Positions 46,747 to 55,375 of a stretch of 64,000 nucleotides of DNA are shown here, piece after piece. Origin of the DNA: Aureimonas sp. ME7. GTDB lineage: Bacteria; Pseudomonadota; Alphaproteobacteria; Rhizobiales; Rhizobiaceae. The position numbers and the translations under genes are program-made. Within the stretch, counting starts at the first letter, position 1. Each line of letters starts with the position of its first letter. The notes beneath the pieces were generated by a model. It did not search any database. It was given only the letters and a program-made list of their open reading frames with translations, and was not told where the DNA came from. Location of the stretch: assembly GCF_903970965.1 (NCBI RefSeq), contig NZ_CAJCKW010000002.1:372001-436000 (forward strand), read 5' to 3'.

Positions 46747-48181
46747 AGGCCGCGACCAGGAACATGGCGGCGCCCAGCACCATCATGATCTGCGAGCGCC
46801 AGTCCTGCATGATGAAGACGATCGGATCGTCATACATCTGGCGGCGGCGCGCGAGCACCCAGATCCGCACGATGATGTAGAGAACCAGCGGGCAGAGCGG
46901 CCAGAGAATGTAGGGGTGGCGGTAGAGCTCGCTCACCGCGTCGCTGTCGATATAAAGCGCCAGGACGAGGACGGAGGCGAAGCCCGACGCCATGCCGGCC
47001 TGCCCGACCGTGTCGAGATCCATCTCCACATAGCCGCGCCCGGTGGACGAGCGGTTCGCCCCGGCCTCGAACTCGGAGATCTCGACGAAGCGCTTCACCA
47101 GCGCCAGCGACAGGAAGAAGAAGATCGAAAAGGCCAGAAGCCAGAAGGACTCGGTGGACTGAACCGCCGTCGCGCCCGCGAGAATCCGCAGCGTGTAAAG
47201 GCCCGCCAGCGTCAGGACGTCGATCAGCAGCATCCGTTTCAGCGCGAGGGAATAGGCCGTCGTCGCGACGAGATAGGCGGCAAGGATCGCCGTGAAGCCG
47301 ATCGGAAGCAGGAGCGACAGCGCGACGGAGCCGACCAGCAGTCCGGCCGCCAGTCCGAGCCCGACGGGAATGGGCACGCGCCCGCTGGCGAAGGGCCGGT
47401 TGCGCTTGGTCTTGTGCCGCCGGTCGGCGGCCAGATCCAGAAGATCGTTCAAGATGTAGACCGACGAGGCGGCGAGCGAGAAGCTGAGAAACGCGACGAG
47501 GCCGCTCAGCACCATGAAGACGTCGAGGAACTCGTGGTTGAGCGCGACCGGTACGAAGACGAGGAGGTTCTTCAGCCATTGATGCGGTCGCATGGCCTTC
47601 ACCATGGCGCGCAACGTCGAGCGTCCGTCCTCGATCAGCCGGGCGGGGCGGGCAGCGCTCGCCTGCCAGCGGCGCGCGGAGCGATCGGGCTGCACCACGG
47701 TCGCCGTTTCGGCAGCTTCGAACAGGCAGATATCGTCCTGCGAATTGCCGAAATAGTCGAACGCCCCGCCCTCGCAGCGCGCCTGGATGCGGTCGAGCTT
47801 GGTGCGCGCAGAAAGGTTGGTGGTTCGATCGCTGGCCATCACCTCGTCGAACAGGCCGAGGTGGTCGGCGACGGCCTTGGCAAGGCGCTCGTTGGAAGCG
47901 GTCGCCAGAACGATCCGACGGCCCGCCTCCTGCTCGGCCTGAAGCGCGGCCACGACCTCCTCGCGATAGGGAAGCGTCGCGGCGTCGATGTCGATGCGGG
48001 CGGCGAGTTCGTCCTTGATGACCGCCTTGCCCCGGAACATCCATCCGAACAGGCGCCAGAACGACAGAGGCTCCTGCCGGGCGAAGAGGAAGAGGCTTTC
48101 CCAAAGGAGATCGCCACGGATCAAGGTCCCGTCGAGATCGACGAACAGCGGCCGTTCGGTTCTCGTGACGAAAGTATCCAT
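46739..48181 (-). CDS. HAD phosphatase-UbiA prenyltransferase fusion (DPPR synthase-like)
   Basis: A 480-residue fusion. Residues ~10-185 form a HAD phosphatase (DLDGTL at 15-20, ATASNERL near 93-100, FGNSQDD near 144-150). Residues ~195-480 form a UbiA membrane domain with RPHQWLKN (198-205) and NDLLDLAADRRHKTKRNRPF (245-264), close to mycobacterial Rv3806c, which joins phosphoribosyl-PP to decaprenyl phosphate. The HAD part could remove the 5-phosphate, giving polyprenyl-phosphoryl-ribose in one polypeptide. It is the first gene of the minus-strand set. Confidence 0.87.
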   Translation of the reverse strand: MDTFVTRTERPLFVDLDGTLIRGDLLWESLFLFARQEPLSFWRLFGWMFRGKAVIKDELAARIDIDAATLPYREEVVAALQAEQEAGRRIVLATASNERLAKAVADHLGLFDEVMASDRTTNLSARTKLDRIQARCEGGAFDYFGNSQDDICLFEAAETATVVQPDRSARRWQASAARPARLIEDGRSTLRAMVKAMRPHQWLKNLLVFVPVALNHEFLDVFMVLSGLVAFLSFSLAASSVYILNDLLDLAADRRHKTKRNRPFASGRVPIPVGLGLAAGLLVGSVALSLLLPIGFTAILAAYLVATTAYSLALKRMLLIDVLTLAGLYTLRILAGATAVQSTESFWLLAFSIFFFLSLALVKRFVEISEFEAGANRSSTGRGYVEMDLDTVGQAGMASGFASVLVLALYIDSDAVSELYRHPYILWPLCPLVLYIIVRIWVLARRRQMYDDPIVFIMQDWRSQIMMVLGAAMFLVAAYV

Positions 48182-48710
48182 GGCGATATCCTACCGATGG
48201 GCGATCAGTTACGGCGGACTATCCCCATCGCCATGTTTCCCAAGGGTAAACCGCGGGCCAATACGGCAACTTCCATCGCGCATGCTTAAGACGATCCTCC
48301 GGACCGCCTAAAATTGTCTCGATCTGGGGTGGACCGACTTTCCACTCTCCGAGCCGGAGCTTTCTGATCGCTTCCAAGCGCTCGCAAACATCTGGCCGCT
48401 TTCAAACGTTCGTGAGCGATATTCTGCCGAACATGAGGATTGCGGAGGAGAACGACCTCGTCTTCCCGATATCACCAAACGATAACAGTCACTTGCCAAC
48501 TCTAGGCCTCGATGCGTCGCATGTGCTTGGCTGGCTATGTGAGCGTGTTTCCTATGCCACACCGGAGCGCCAGATGCCCCAGGCATACTTGCTGAGAGCA
48601 GCCGGATCTTATCTGTAGAACGCACGGAAGCGGTACGAACCGTCACCTCCCGATCAAATATAAATCCGCCTCGGCCCCGCCGTGCAGCGGTATGCTGGAG
48701 CCTTGGAACC
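48182..48710. other. 529-bp intergenic region without a convincing gene
   Basis: The stretch between the HAD-UbiA start and the outer-membrane protein start has lower GC than its neighbours and only short unconserved open frames, including one of 68 codons at 48412-48618. It must hold the promoters of both divergent genes; AAATATAAAT at 48656-48665 is AT-rich near the omp start. It could contain a decayed gene or a small RNA, but nothing is recognisable. Confidence 0.5.
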
Positions 48711-49526
48711 ATGAAGCGTCTTGCCCTTCTTTTGGCATCCGCCGCCCTCGTCACGCCGGCTCTGGCCGCCGATGTCGTCTACGAGGAGCCGGCGGCACCG
48801 ATCGCCATCGCCCCGGTCTCCAACTGGACCGGCCTCTACCTCGGCGTTCAGGCCGGCGGCGCCTTCAACCCGGACAACGGCGACAACCTGTCGATCGTCC
48901 CGAACTTCGCGGGCGCCGGCGCCACGTTCCTGACCAACGCCTTCGGCAACAGCTTCTCCTCGGAGTTCGAGTCGAGCTTCATCGGCGGCGCGCATATCGG
49001 TTACGACTACCAGATCGACCGCTTCGTGGTCGGTGCGCTCGTCGACATCAACGCGCTCGACATTGCCCAGCGCTCCAGCGCCTTCTCCAACACGCCGGCC
49101 TTCTACACCGCTGAGCGGAGCCTCGATTACCTCGTGACCGGCCGCCTGCGCGCCGGCTATCTCGTGACCGACAGCGCGCTGGCCTACGCCACCGGCGGCT
49201 TTGCCTACGGCGAGAGCGACTACCGCTTCACGTCCAACAGCCCGGCGATTACCGCGGCCTTCCCGGCCGTCGTCAACTCGGACTCCGACGACTTCGGCTA
49301 TTCCGTCGGCGGCGGCATGGAAGTGAAGGTCACGCAGAACATCTCGTTCGGCGCGGAATACCTCTATACCAACCTCGGCGACAGCGACTCCTCGACGCGC
49401 CTCAACGGCGGTCCGTTCGACGGTTCGGGCACGGCGGTCATCCCCGGCCAGTTCACCGACTTCCGCTCCAACGGCGACTTCGACTTCCACACGGTGACGG
49501 CGAAGCTTTCCTACCGCTTCAACTAA
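48711..49526 (+). CDS. Outer membrane beta-barrel protein (Omp25/31 porin-like family)
   Basis: A 271-residue protein with a signal peptide (residues ~1-19) and an eight-stranded barrel pattern. SNWTGLYLGVQAGGAF starts the barrel, GGAHIGYDYQIDRFVVGALVD and LRAGYLVTDSALAYATGGFAYG are strand pairs typical of alphaproteobacterial Omp25/31 or heat-resistant-agglutinin-like porins, and the protein ends in Phe-Asn (TAKLSYRFN), close to the usual aromatic C-terminal signal. A strong terminator follows. Confidence 0.9.
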   Translation: MKRLALLLASAALVTPALAADVVYEEPAAPIAIAPVSNWTGLYLGVQAGGAFNPDNGDNLSIVPNFAGAGATFLTNAFGNSFSSEFESSFIGGAHIGYDYQIDRFVVGALVDINALDIAQRSSAFSNTPAFYTAERSLDYLVTGRLRAGYLVTDSALAYATGGFAYGESDYRFTSNSPAITAAFPAVVNSDSDDFGYSVGGGMEVKVTQNISFGAEYLYTNLGDSDSSTRLNGGPFDGSGTAVIPGQFTDFRSNGDFDFHTVTAKLSYRFN

Positions 49527-49545
49527 GCGGCCGGACCAAACCAAC

Positions 49546-49584
49546 GAAAAAGCCCGCCGCGCTTCGAGCGCGGCGGGCTTTTTC
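49546..49584. terminator. Bidirectional rho-independent terminator
   Basis: A perfect 17-bp stem (49546-49562 with 49568-49584, loop TTCGA) flanked by A-run and T-run, between the convergent omp and rpiB genes. Confidence 0.92.
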
Positions 49585-49607
49585 ATGTGTCGATCAAAGC
49601 GCTGGTT

Positions 49608-50078
49608 TCAGCAGGCGTTGTACTTGCGGTCGAGCGCGTCGATCGCCTCGACGTTCGGACCGGAGCTGCTGGCCGGGTCGAACTCGGATTCCAGATACTT
49701 GTCGACGATCGCCTTGGCGAGCTCGGGACCGATGACGCGCGAGCCCATGGTGATGATCTGCGCGTTGTTGCTCTTGGCGGCGCGCTCCGCCGAATAGGTG
49801 TCGTGCGTCAGCGCGGCGCGGATGCCGGGCACCTTGTTGGCCGAGATGTTGACGCCGATGCCCGTGCCGCAGCACAGGATGGCGCGGTCGTACTCGCCGT
49901 CCACCACCGCGCGTGCGATGCGCTCGGAGGTCGTGGCGTAGCGCTCGGACGCACCGTCCGGCGCATCGCTGGCGTCCACCACCGTCAGGTCCGAGCGCGA
50001 GCCGAGATGCTCCTTGATGGCTTGAACCAAGGGCTTTCCGGCGCTGTCGCCACCGATCACGATCTTCATGGATGTCAT
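49608..50078 (-). CDS. rpiB: RpiB/LacAB family sugar-phosphate isomerase, EryI-like
   Basis: A 156-residue isomerase. The N-terminus reads [12 protein letters not shown] rather than the common GCDHAG, a form I associate with EryI of the erythritol pathway (D-erythrulose-4-phosphate to D-erythrose-4-phosphate). The catalytic Cys70 is in LCCGTGIG, and His92 in [20 protein letters not shown] is also conserved. ATG at 50078 or 50069 starts it. Ribose-5-phosphate isomerase activity is the alternative. Candidate operators lie 60-90 bp upstream. Confidence 0.88.
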   Translation of the reverse strand: MTSMKIVIGGDSAGKPLVQAIKEHLGSRSDLTVVDASDAPDGASERYATTSERIARAVVDGEYDRAILCCGTGIGVNISANKVPGIRAALTHDTYSAERAAKSNNAQIITMGSRVIGPELAKAIVDKYLESEFDPASSSGPNVEAIDALDRKYNAC

Positions 50079-50138
50079 CCGTTCTGGAAAAAGGGCGGAA
50101 ACCGCTCCGCCGATGCCGTGGCGCGAGGTCGCGCCTTC

Positions 50139-50168
50139 CGTTCATAATATCAGCCACCCGTTCAAACG
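50139..50168 (-). promoter_or_regulatory. CGTTCAT-type repeats upstream of rpiB
   Basis: CGTTCATAAT at 50139-50148 and CGTTCAAACG at 50159-50168, 20 bp apart, lie between rpiB and the end of the regulator gene. They share the CGTTCA core with the palindromes before the regulator/transketolase genes. Confidence 0.5.
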
Positions 50169-50185
50169 ATCAAGAGTGGATCGAT

Positions 50186-51190
50186 CTACGACCCGGCCCG
50201 TCCCGCCTGATCGAGCGCCAGAATCCCATGCGCGTTGGCGAGCGACGTCGCGATCACATCCACCGCGCCGGTGCGCAGGGCCGCCAGGATCGGCATGGTC
50301 TTCGTCGGCTCGGAAGCGATGGCGATGACGTTGGGGATGGCTCGGATCTCGTCGAGGCGAAGCCCGACGACCCGTCCGCCGATGATCTCGTTTCGCTCCC
50401 GGCCTTCCAGATCGTAGAAGTCGTAGCCCATGAGATCGCCGACGACGCCGGCGGCGCGCGCAGCGAGGATTTCCTCACGCTTGAACCAGCCCATGCGCAC
50501 CATATGGCTTTCCTCGCCGAGATCGCCGATGCCGACTAGAGCGAAGTCGGCGCTGCGGCCGAGATCCAGCGTCTGCTTCACGGTGGGATTGCGCTGAAGC
50601 GCGTCGCGTAAGCCGGCGTCAGGCACATAGGCCGGCGCATAGAGCGTCTCGGGCAGACCGCCGAAACGGCGCGCCAGCTTGCGGCAGATATGGTCGGCAT
50701 TGGCCGGCTCTCCCGCCTGATGCGCGCCGCCCGTGGCCGAAACGAAGGTCGCCGCTTCCAGGAACGCGCGCCCCCGCGTGTCCGCTACCGCCGCCACGTT
50801 GCGTCCCATTCCGACCGCGACCGTCGCCCCTTCGAAAAGGTGGCGCTCCAGATAGTCCGACACCAACAGCGCCACCTCCGCGCGCTGCGTGTCGGCGTCG
50901 CGCCGGTCCACCGCGATCAAGGCGGCCTTGACGCCGAAGCGCTCGCGCAGCCGCCGCTCGAGTTCCGCCTCGACCGCGCGGTGGACGCGAATGCGCACGT
51001 CCACGATGCCGGCGTCGCGCGCCTGCCGAAGGAGGCGGTTGATCTTCATGCGCGACAAGCCGAGTTCGGCCGCAATCTCGGCCTGGGTCGCCTGCCCCTC
51101 GTAGTAGCGGCGAGCGACCTTCATCATCGTGTCGATCTCGGATGGTACTATGTCGTCCAAGAAGCCATCACCGGTCCGGCAGCCGTTCAT
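50186..51190 (-). CDS. SorC/EryD-type sugar-binding transcriptional regulator
   Basis: A 334-residue regulator with an HTH (GQATQAEIAAELGLSRMKINR, from residue ~33) and a SorC effector domain (GATVAVGMGRNVAAVADT, ADFALVGIGDLGEESHMVR, IAIASEPTKTMPILAAL). The first ATG is at 51190; the start MMKVARRYYEG (ATG at 51127 or 51124) is also reasonable. It lies between rpiB (same strand) and transketolase (divergent). Operator-like palindromes lie at both ends, so it probably controls the whole sugar-phosphate module and itself. Confidence 0.88.
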   Translation of the reverse strand: MNGCRTGDGFLDDIVPSEIDTMMKVARRYYEGQATQAEIAAELGLSRMKINRLLRQARDAGIVDVRIRVHRAVEAELERRLRERFGVKAALIAVDRRDADTQRAEVALLVSDYLERHLFEGATVAVGMGRNVAAVADTRGRAFLEAATFVSATGGAHQAGEPANADHICRKLARRFGGLPETLYAPAYVPDAGLRDALQRNPTVKQTLDLGRSADFALVGIGDLGEESHMVRMGWFKREEILAARAAGVVGDLMGYDFYDLEGRERNEIIGGRVVGLRLDEIRAIPNVIAIASEPTKTMPILAALRTGAVDVIATSLANAHGILALDQAGRAGS

Positions 51191-51216
51191 ATGATACGAA
51201 CGCGTTCATATGAACG
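51184..51216. promoter_or_regulatory. Tandem operator palindromes CGTTCATATGAACG
   Basis: A perfect 14-bp palindrome CGTTCATATGAACG at 51203-51216 follows directly on an imperfect partner at 51184-51202 with CGTTC and GAACG arms. The pair sits at the 5' end of the regulator gene and 142 bp before the transketolase start, ideal for shared control. Confidence 0.65.
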
Positions 51217-51357
51217 TTTTTCACGGGGCCACGATTGATTCAAGCGCCCACTCGTGTTTGTGGTGTGCACAACGGTTGGGAGGCCTGTCGCATCGACTTG
51301 GCGATTCCGATCATTCGCTCGCGTTTCGCGCGGGCCAGCGAAGGGAACCTGGACGCC

Positions 51358-53361
51358 GTGGATACCGCACAACTCCCCCATCTCGACCCCCAGGAAATCC
51401 GCGCGATGGCGAGCGGCATCCGCTTCCTGTCGATGGATGCGGTGGAAGCGGCCAATTCGGGCCATCCCGGCATGCCGCTCGGCATGTCCGACGCGGCAAC
51501 CGTCCTGTTCAGCCGCTTCATGAAGTTCGACGCTGCCCGCCCCCATTGGGCGGATCGCGACCGCTTCGTTCTGTCGGCCGGCCACGGCTCGATGCTGCTC
51601 TACAGCCTCCTGCACCTCACGGGTTACCAGGACTTTTCGATCGACGAGCTGAAGCGCTTCCGCCAGCTTCATTCCAAGGCCGCCGGCCATCCCGAGTTCG
51701 GCGAGGGCGCCGGCATCGAGACGACCACCGGTCCGCTCGGCCAGGGCCTTGCCACAGCGGTGGGCCTCGCGCTCGGCGAAAAGATCCTGCGCGAGCGCTT
51801 CGGCGAGGAGCTTTGCTCGCACTACACCTACACGATCGCCGGCGACGGCTGCTTCATGGAAGGCGTCAGCCAGGAGGCGATCTCGATCGCCGGCCACCTG
51901 AAGCTTTCTAAGTTGATCGTCCTTTGGGACGACAACCGCATCACGATCGACGGTGCGACCGACCTTTCGACCTCGGACGATCTGGCCAAGCGCGTCGAGG
52001 CGTCCGGCTGGAACACGGCTGCGGTGGACGGCCATGATCCCCAAGCCGTCGCCGCCGCAATCGAAGCGGCGCGCGGCTCGGACAAGCCGACGCTGATCGC
52101 CTGCCGCACCACGATCGGCTACGGCGCGGGCAAGAAGGCCGGCACGTCCGGCGTCCACGGCTCGCCCATCGGCGCCGAGGGCATCGCCTATGCCCGCGAA
52201 TACTTCACCTGGGCTCATGAGCCGTTCGTTCTCCCGGATGTCGTCACCGATTTCTGGAAGGCGGTCGGCAGCCGGGGCGCGGCGGAAGCCGACGCCTGGG
52301 AAAAGCGCCATGCGGCGTCCGCCCATGCCGCCGACTGGGACCGCGTGATGAAGGATGGCTTCGACGGCGATCCGGCCGCGATCCTTGCCGAGGTCAAGCG
52401 CAAGTTCGCCTCCGAGGCGCCCTCCGTCGCCACGCGCAAGGCGGGCCAGACGGTGATCGAGGCGCTATCGGCCGCATCCGCCAAGCTGATCGGCGGCTCG
52501 GCCGACCTGTCGGGCTCGAACCTGACCAAGGGTGGCGCCGCCAAGCCGATCACCCCGTCGGACGCCACCGGCAACTACATCTACTACGGCGTGCGAGAGC
52601 ACGGCATGGCGGCCGTGATGAACGGCCTGTCGCTCCATGGCGGCTTCACGCCCTTCGGCGGCACATTCCTGTGCTTTGCCGACTATGCCCGGCCCGCGAT
52701 GCGGCTTTCGGCGCTGATGCACCAGCCGGTGGTCTACGTGATGACGCACGATTCGATCGGTCAGGGCGAGGACGGCCCGACGCACCAGCCGATCGAGCAC
52801 CTTGCGTCGCTGCGCGCCATGCCGAACATGCTGGTCATGCGTCCGGCCGACGGCGTCGAAACGGCCGAGTGCTGGGAAGCCGCCCTCCGGGCGACGAAGT
52901 CGCCGACGACGATGGTCCTGTCGCGCCAGAACCTGAAGACGCTGCGCACCGGCGCCACGGACGAGAACCTATCGGCCAAGGGCGGCTACGTCCTCGAGGA
53001 GGCCGAGGGCGGCGCGCGCCAGGTGACGATCCTCGCCACCGGGTCCGAGGTCGAGATCGCGGTCGCCGCGCGCAAGATCCTGGCGGACGCCGGGGTTCGC
53101 GCCGCCGTCGTGTCCCTGCCCTGCTGGGAGCTTTTCGCGCAGCAGCCGAAGAGCTACCGCGACGAGGTTCTCGGATCGGCGCCGCGCATCGCGGTGGAGG
53201 CGGCGAGCCCCTTCGGCTGGACGCGCTTCGTGGCCGACGAGGACGACGTCGTCGGCCTCACCACGTTCGGCGCCTCGGCGCCCGGCGCCGACCTCTACAA
53301 GCATTTCGGGCTGACGCCGGAGAAGGTCGCCGACAAGGCGCGCTCCAAGGTCCAGGGCTGA
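51358..53361 (+). CDS. tkt: Transketolase
   Basis: A 667-residue thiamin-diphosphate enzyme that moves two-carbon units between sugar phosphates. It shows AANSGHPGMPLGMSD (~36-50), GPLGQGLATAVGLALGEK, the ThDP/Mg motif GDGCFMEGVSQEA, GTSGVHGSPIG and the C-terminal GQGEDGPTHQPIEHLASLR. The start is read as GTG at 51358 with AAGGGAA upstream; this gives the family length, whereas the longer open frame from 51235 runs through the promoter region. It heads a plus-strand run with TPI and aldolase. Confidence 0.94.
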   Translation: MDTAQLPHLDPQEIRAMASGIRFLSMDAVEAANSGHPGMPLGMSDAATVLFSRFMKFDAARPHWADRDRFVLSAGHGSMLLYSLLHLTGYQDFSIDELKRFRQLHSKAAGHPEFGEGAGIETTTGPLGQGLATAVGLALGEKILRERFGEELCSHYTYTIAGDGCFMEGVSQEAISIAGHLKLSKLIVLWDDNRITIDGATDLSTSDDLAKRVEASGWNTAAVDGHDPQAVAAAIEAARGSDKPTLIACRTTIGYGAGKKAGTSGVHGSPIGAEGIAYAREYFTWAHEPFVLPDVVTDFWKAVGSRGAAEADAWEKRHAASAHAADWDRVMKDGFDGDPAAILAEVKRKFASEAPSVATRKAGQTVIEALSAASAKLIGGSADLSGSNLTKGGAAKPITPSDATGNYIYYGVREHGMAAVMNGLSLHGGFTPFGGTFLCFADYARPAMRLSALMHQPVVYVMTHDSIGQGEDGPTHQPIEHLASLRAMPNMLVMRPADGVETAECWEAALRATKSPTTMVLSRQNLKTLRTGATDENLSAKGGYVLEEAEGGARQVTILATGSEVEIAVAARKILADAGVRAAVVSLPCWELFAQQPKSYRDEVLGSAPRIAVEAASPFGWTRFVADEDDVVGLTTFGASAPGADLYKHFGLTPEKVADKARSKVQG

Positions 53362-53381
53362 CCTCGGGTCAGGAGACTTCG

Positions 53382-53418
53382 AAAGGGCCGGTCGATCGTC
53401 GTCGACCGGCCCTTTTTT
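53382..53418 (+). terminator. Rho-independent terminator after transketolase
   Basis: A 14-bp stem (53382-53395 with 53402-53415), loop TCGTCG, then a run of six T. It would at least partly separate tkt from tpiA. Confidence 0.9.
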
Positions 53419-53479
53419 CGCAAGCTGCGGCGCAAGGGCCGCGCGAACACACCGCCACCGACGGGAAAGATCGAGCGAG

Positions 53480-54244
53480 ATGACCAAGCGGCCCTGGATC
53501 GGCACCAGCTGGAAGATGAACAAGACGATCGCGGAAGCGGATGCCTTCTGCCAGACGGTGTCGCGCTCGCCGTTCGCCCATGACGACCGGGCGCAGCTTT
53601 TCGTCACCCCTCCCTTCACCGTTCTCCACCGCGTGGCCGAGGCCTTGAACGGGACCGACATCATCGTCGGCGCGCAGAACGCCCATTGGAAGGACGCCGG
53701 CGCCTGGACCGGCGAGGTTTCGCCGCTGCAGGTCCTGGACTGCGGCGGACGCCTCGTCGAGATCGGCCATTCGGAGCGGCGCGAGCATTTCGGCGAAACC
53801 GACGAAACGGTGGCGCTGAAGACCGAAGCCGCCGTGCGCCACGGCCTCGTCGCGCTCGTCTGCATCGGCGACACGCGGGAGGAATACGACGCCGGCCGAA
53901 CGGCCGAGGCGCTCCAGCGCCAGACGGAAGCGCTGATCTCGCGCGTCGAATGGAGCCAGCCCGCCAAGGTCGTCATCGCCTACGAGCCGGTCTGGTCGAT
54001 CGGCGAAGGCGGCACGCCGGCCGAGCCGAGCTTCGCCGAGGAGCAGCATGCCCGCATCAAGGAACTGACGAAGGCGCGATTGGGCTTCGCGTTGCCCGTC
54101 CTCTACGGCGGCAGCGTCAATCCCGGAAACTGCGTCGAGCTCGCCGCGCAGGAGCATATCGACGGTCTCTTCATCGGCCGTTCCGCCTGGAATGCGGACG
54201 GCTATCTTTCCATCGTCTCGGACGTCGTCTCGTCCCTGTCCTGA
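53480..54244 (+). CDS. Triose-phosphate isomerase family protein, EryH-like
   Basis: A 254-residue TIM barrel. Catalytic residues are Lys12 (TSWKMNKT), His97 (EIGHSERREHFGET) and Glu169 (AYEPVWSIG). The N-terminal IGTSWKMN in place of the usual GNWKMN and the loop-6 sequence GEGGTP in place of GTGKTA match the EryH/TpiA2 type, which isomerises L-erythrulose-1-phosphate in erythritol breakdown. It might instead be a second glycolytic TPI. It is followed 21 bp later by the aldolase. Confidence 0.9.
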   Translation: MTKRPWIGTSWKMNKTIAEADAFCQTVSRSPFAHDDRAQLFVTPPFTVLHRVAEALNGTDIIVGAQNAHWKDAGAWTGEVSPLQVLDCGGRLVEIGHSERREHFGETDETVALKTEAAVRHGLVALVCIGDTREEYDAGRTAEALQRQTEALISRVEWSQPAKVVIAYEPVWSIGEGGTPAEPSFAEEQHARIKELTKARLGFALPVLYGGSVNPGNCVELAAQEHIDGLFIGRSAWNADGYLSIVSDVVSSLS

Positions 54245-54265
54245 ACGGACCGCCGGAGTTTCCCC

Positions 54266-55333
54266 TTGGCCCTCATCACCCTTCGCCAGCTCCTCGACCA
54301 CGCCGCCGAGCATAGCTACGGCGTCCCCGCCTTCAACATCAACAACATGGAACAGGGTCTCGCGATTCTCGCCGCGGCCGCCAAGACCTCCTCGCCCGTG
54401 ATTTTGCAGGCGAGCCGGGGGGCGCGCGCCTATGCCAACGACCTGATCCTGGCGCGGCTGATCGAGGGTCTGGCCGAGATGCACCCCGACATCCCGATCT
54501 GCATGCATCTCGACCACGGCAACAACGAAGCCACCTGCATCACCGCGATCCAGCACGGGTTCACCTCGGTGATGATGGACGGCTCGCTTCTGGAAGACGG
54601 CAAGTCGCTCGCCGACTATCGCTACAATGCCGGCGTGACGCGCCGCGTCGCCGACATGGCGCATTGGTGCGGGGCATCGGTGGAAGGCGAGATCGGCGTT
54701 CTCGGCAGCCTGGAGACGGGCGGTGGCGAGCAGGAGGACGGCCACGGCTTCGAAGGCACGCTGGAGCACGACCAGCTCCTGACCGACCCCGAGGAAGCCG
54801 CCCGCTTCGTCGAGGACACCCATGTCGACGCGCTCGCCGTCGCGATGGGCACCAGCCACGGCGCCTACAAGTTCTCCCGCAAGCCGGACGGCGAGGTCCT
54901 GGCGATGAACGTCATCGAGGCGATCCACGCCAAGCTGCCGAACACGCATCTCGTGATGCACGGCTCCTCGTCGGTGCCGCAGGACCTGCAGGACATCGTC
55001 AACCAGTATGGCGGCGACATCAAGCCGACCTGGGGCGTGCCGGTCGAGGAGATCCAGCGCGGCATCCGCCACGGCGTACGCAAGATCAACATCGACACCG
55101 ACTGCCGCTTGGCGCTCACCGGGGCGATCCGCAAGGTGTTCGCGGAGAACCCGGAAGAGTTCGACCCTCGCAAGTATCTCGGCCCCGGCATGGCCGCGAT
55201 CACCAAGCTGGCAAGCCAGCGCTTCGAGGAGTTCGGAACGGCCGGCCATGCGCCGAAGATCAAGCCGATCGCGCTCGCCGACATGGCCAAGCGCTACCGC
55301 GACGGCAGCCTCAAGGTGTCCAACCGGACCTAG
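54266..55333 (+). CDS. fba: Class II fructose-bisphosphate aldolase, Calvin-cycle subtype
   Basis: A 355-residue zinc aldolase: [32 protein letters not shown] (zinc and catalytic Asp region), [42 protein letters not shown] and [17 protein letters not shown]. The Calvin subtype also makes sedoheptulose-1,7-bisphosphate from DHAP and erythrose-4-phosphate, which would link the EryH/EryI products to pentose recycling. The start is TTG at 54266 with GGAG 8 nt upstream. Confidence 0.94.
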   Translation: MALITLRQLLDHAAEHSYGVPAFNINNMEQGLAILAAAAKTSSPVILQASRGARAYANDLILARLIEGLAEMHPDIPICMHLDHGNNEATCITAIQHGFTSVMMDGSLLEDGKSLADYRYNAGVTRRVADMAHWCGASVEGEIGVLGSLETGGGEQEDGHGFEGTLEHDQLLTDPEEAARFVEDTHVDALAVAMGTSHGAYKFSRKPDGEVLAMNVIEAIHAKLPNTHLVMHGSSSVPQDLQDIVNQYGGDIKPTWGVPVEEIQRGIRHGVRKINIDTDCRLALTGAIRKVFAENPEEFDPRKYLGPGMAAITKLASQRFEEFGTAGHAPKIKPIALADMAKRYRDGSLKVSNRT

Positions 55334-55340
55334 CGGGAAA

Positions 55341-55368
55341 GCCGGGCGACATGGTCGTGTCGCCCGGC
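55341..55368. terminator. Hairpin between fba and the phosphatase gene
   Basis: GCCGGGCGAC (55341-55350) pairs with GTCGCCCGGC (55359-55368), 8-nt loop, between convergent genes. No clear T-run. Confidence 0.55.
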
Positions 55369-55375
55369 CGGGCGC

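Noticed and set aside
48412-48618. 68-codon open frame in the large gap
   Set aside because: No Shine-Dalgarno, no recognisable domain and no support from neighbours; kept only as part of the unexplained region.
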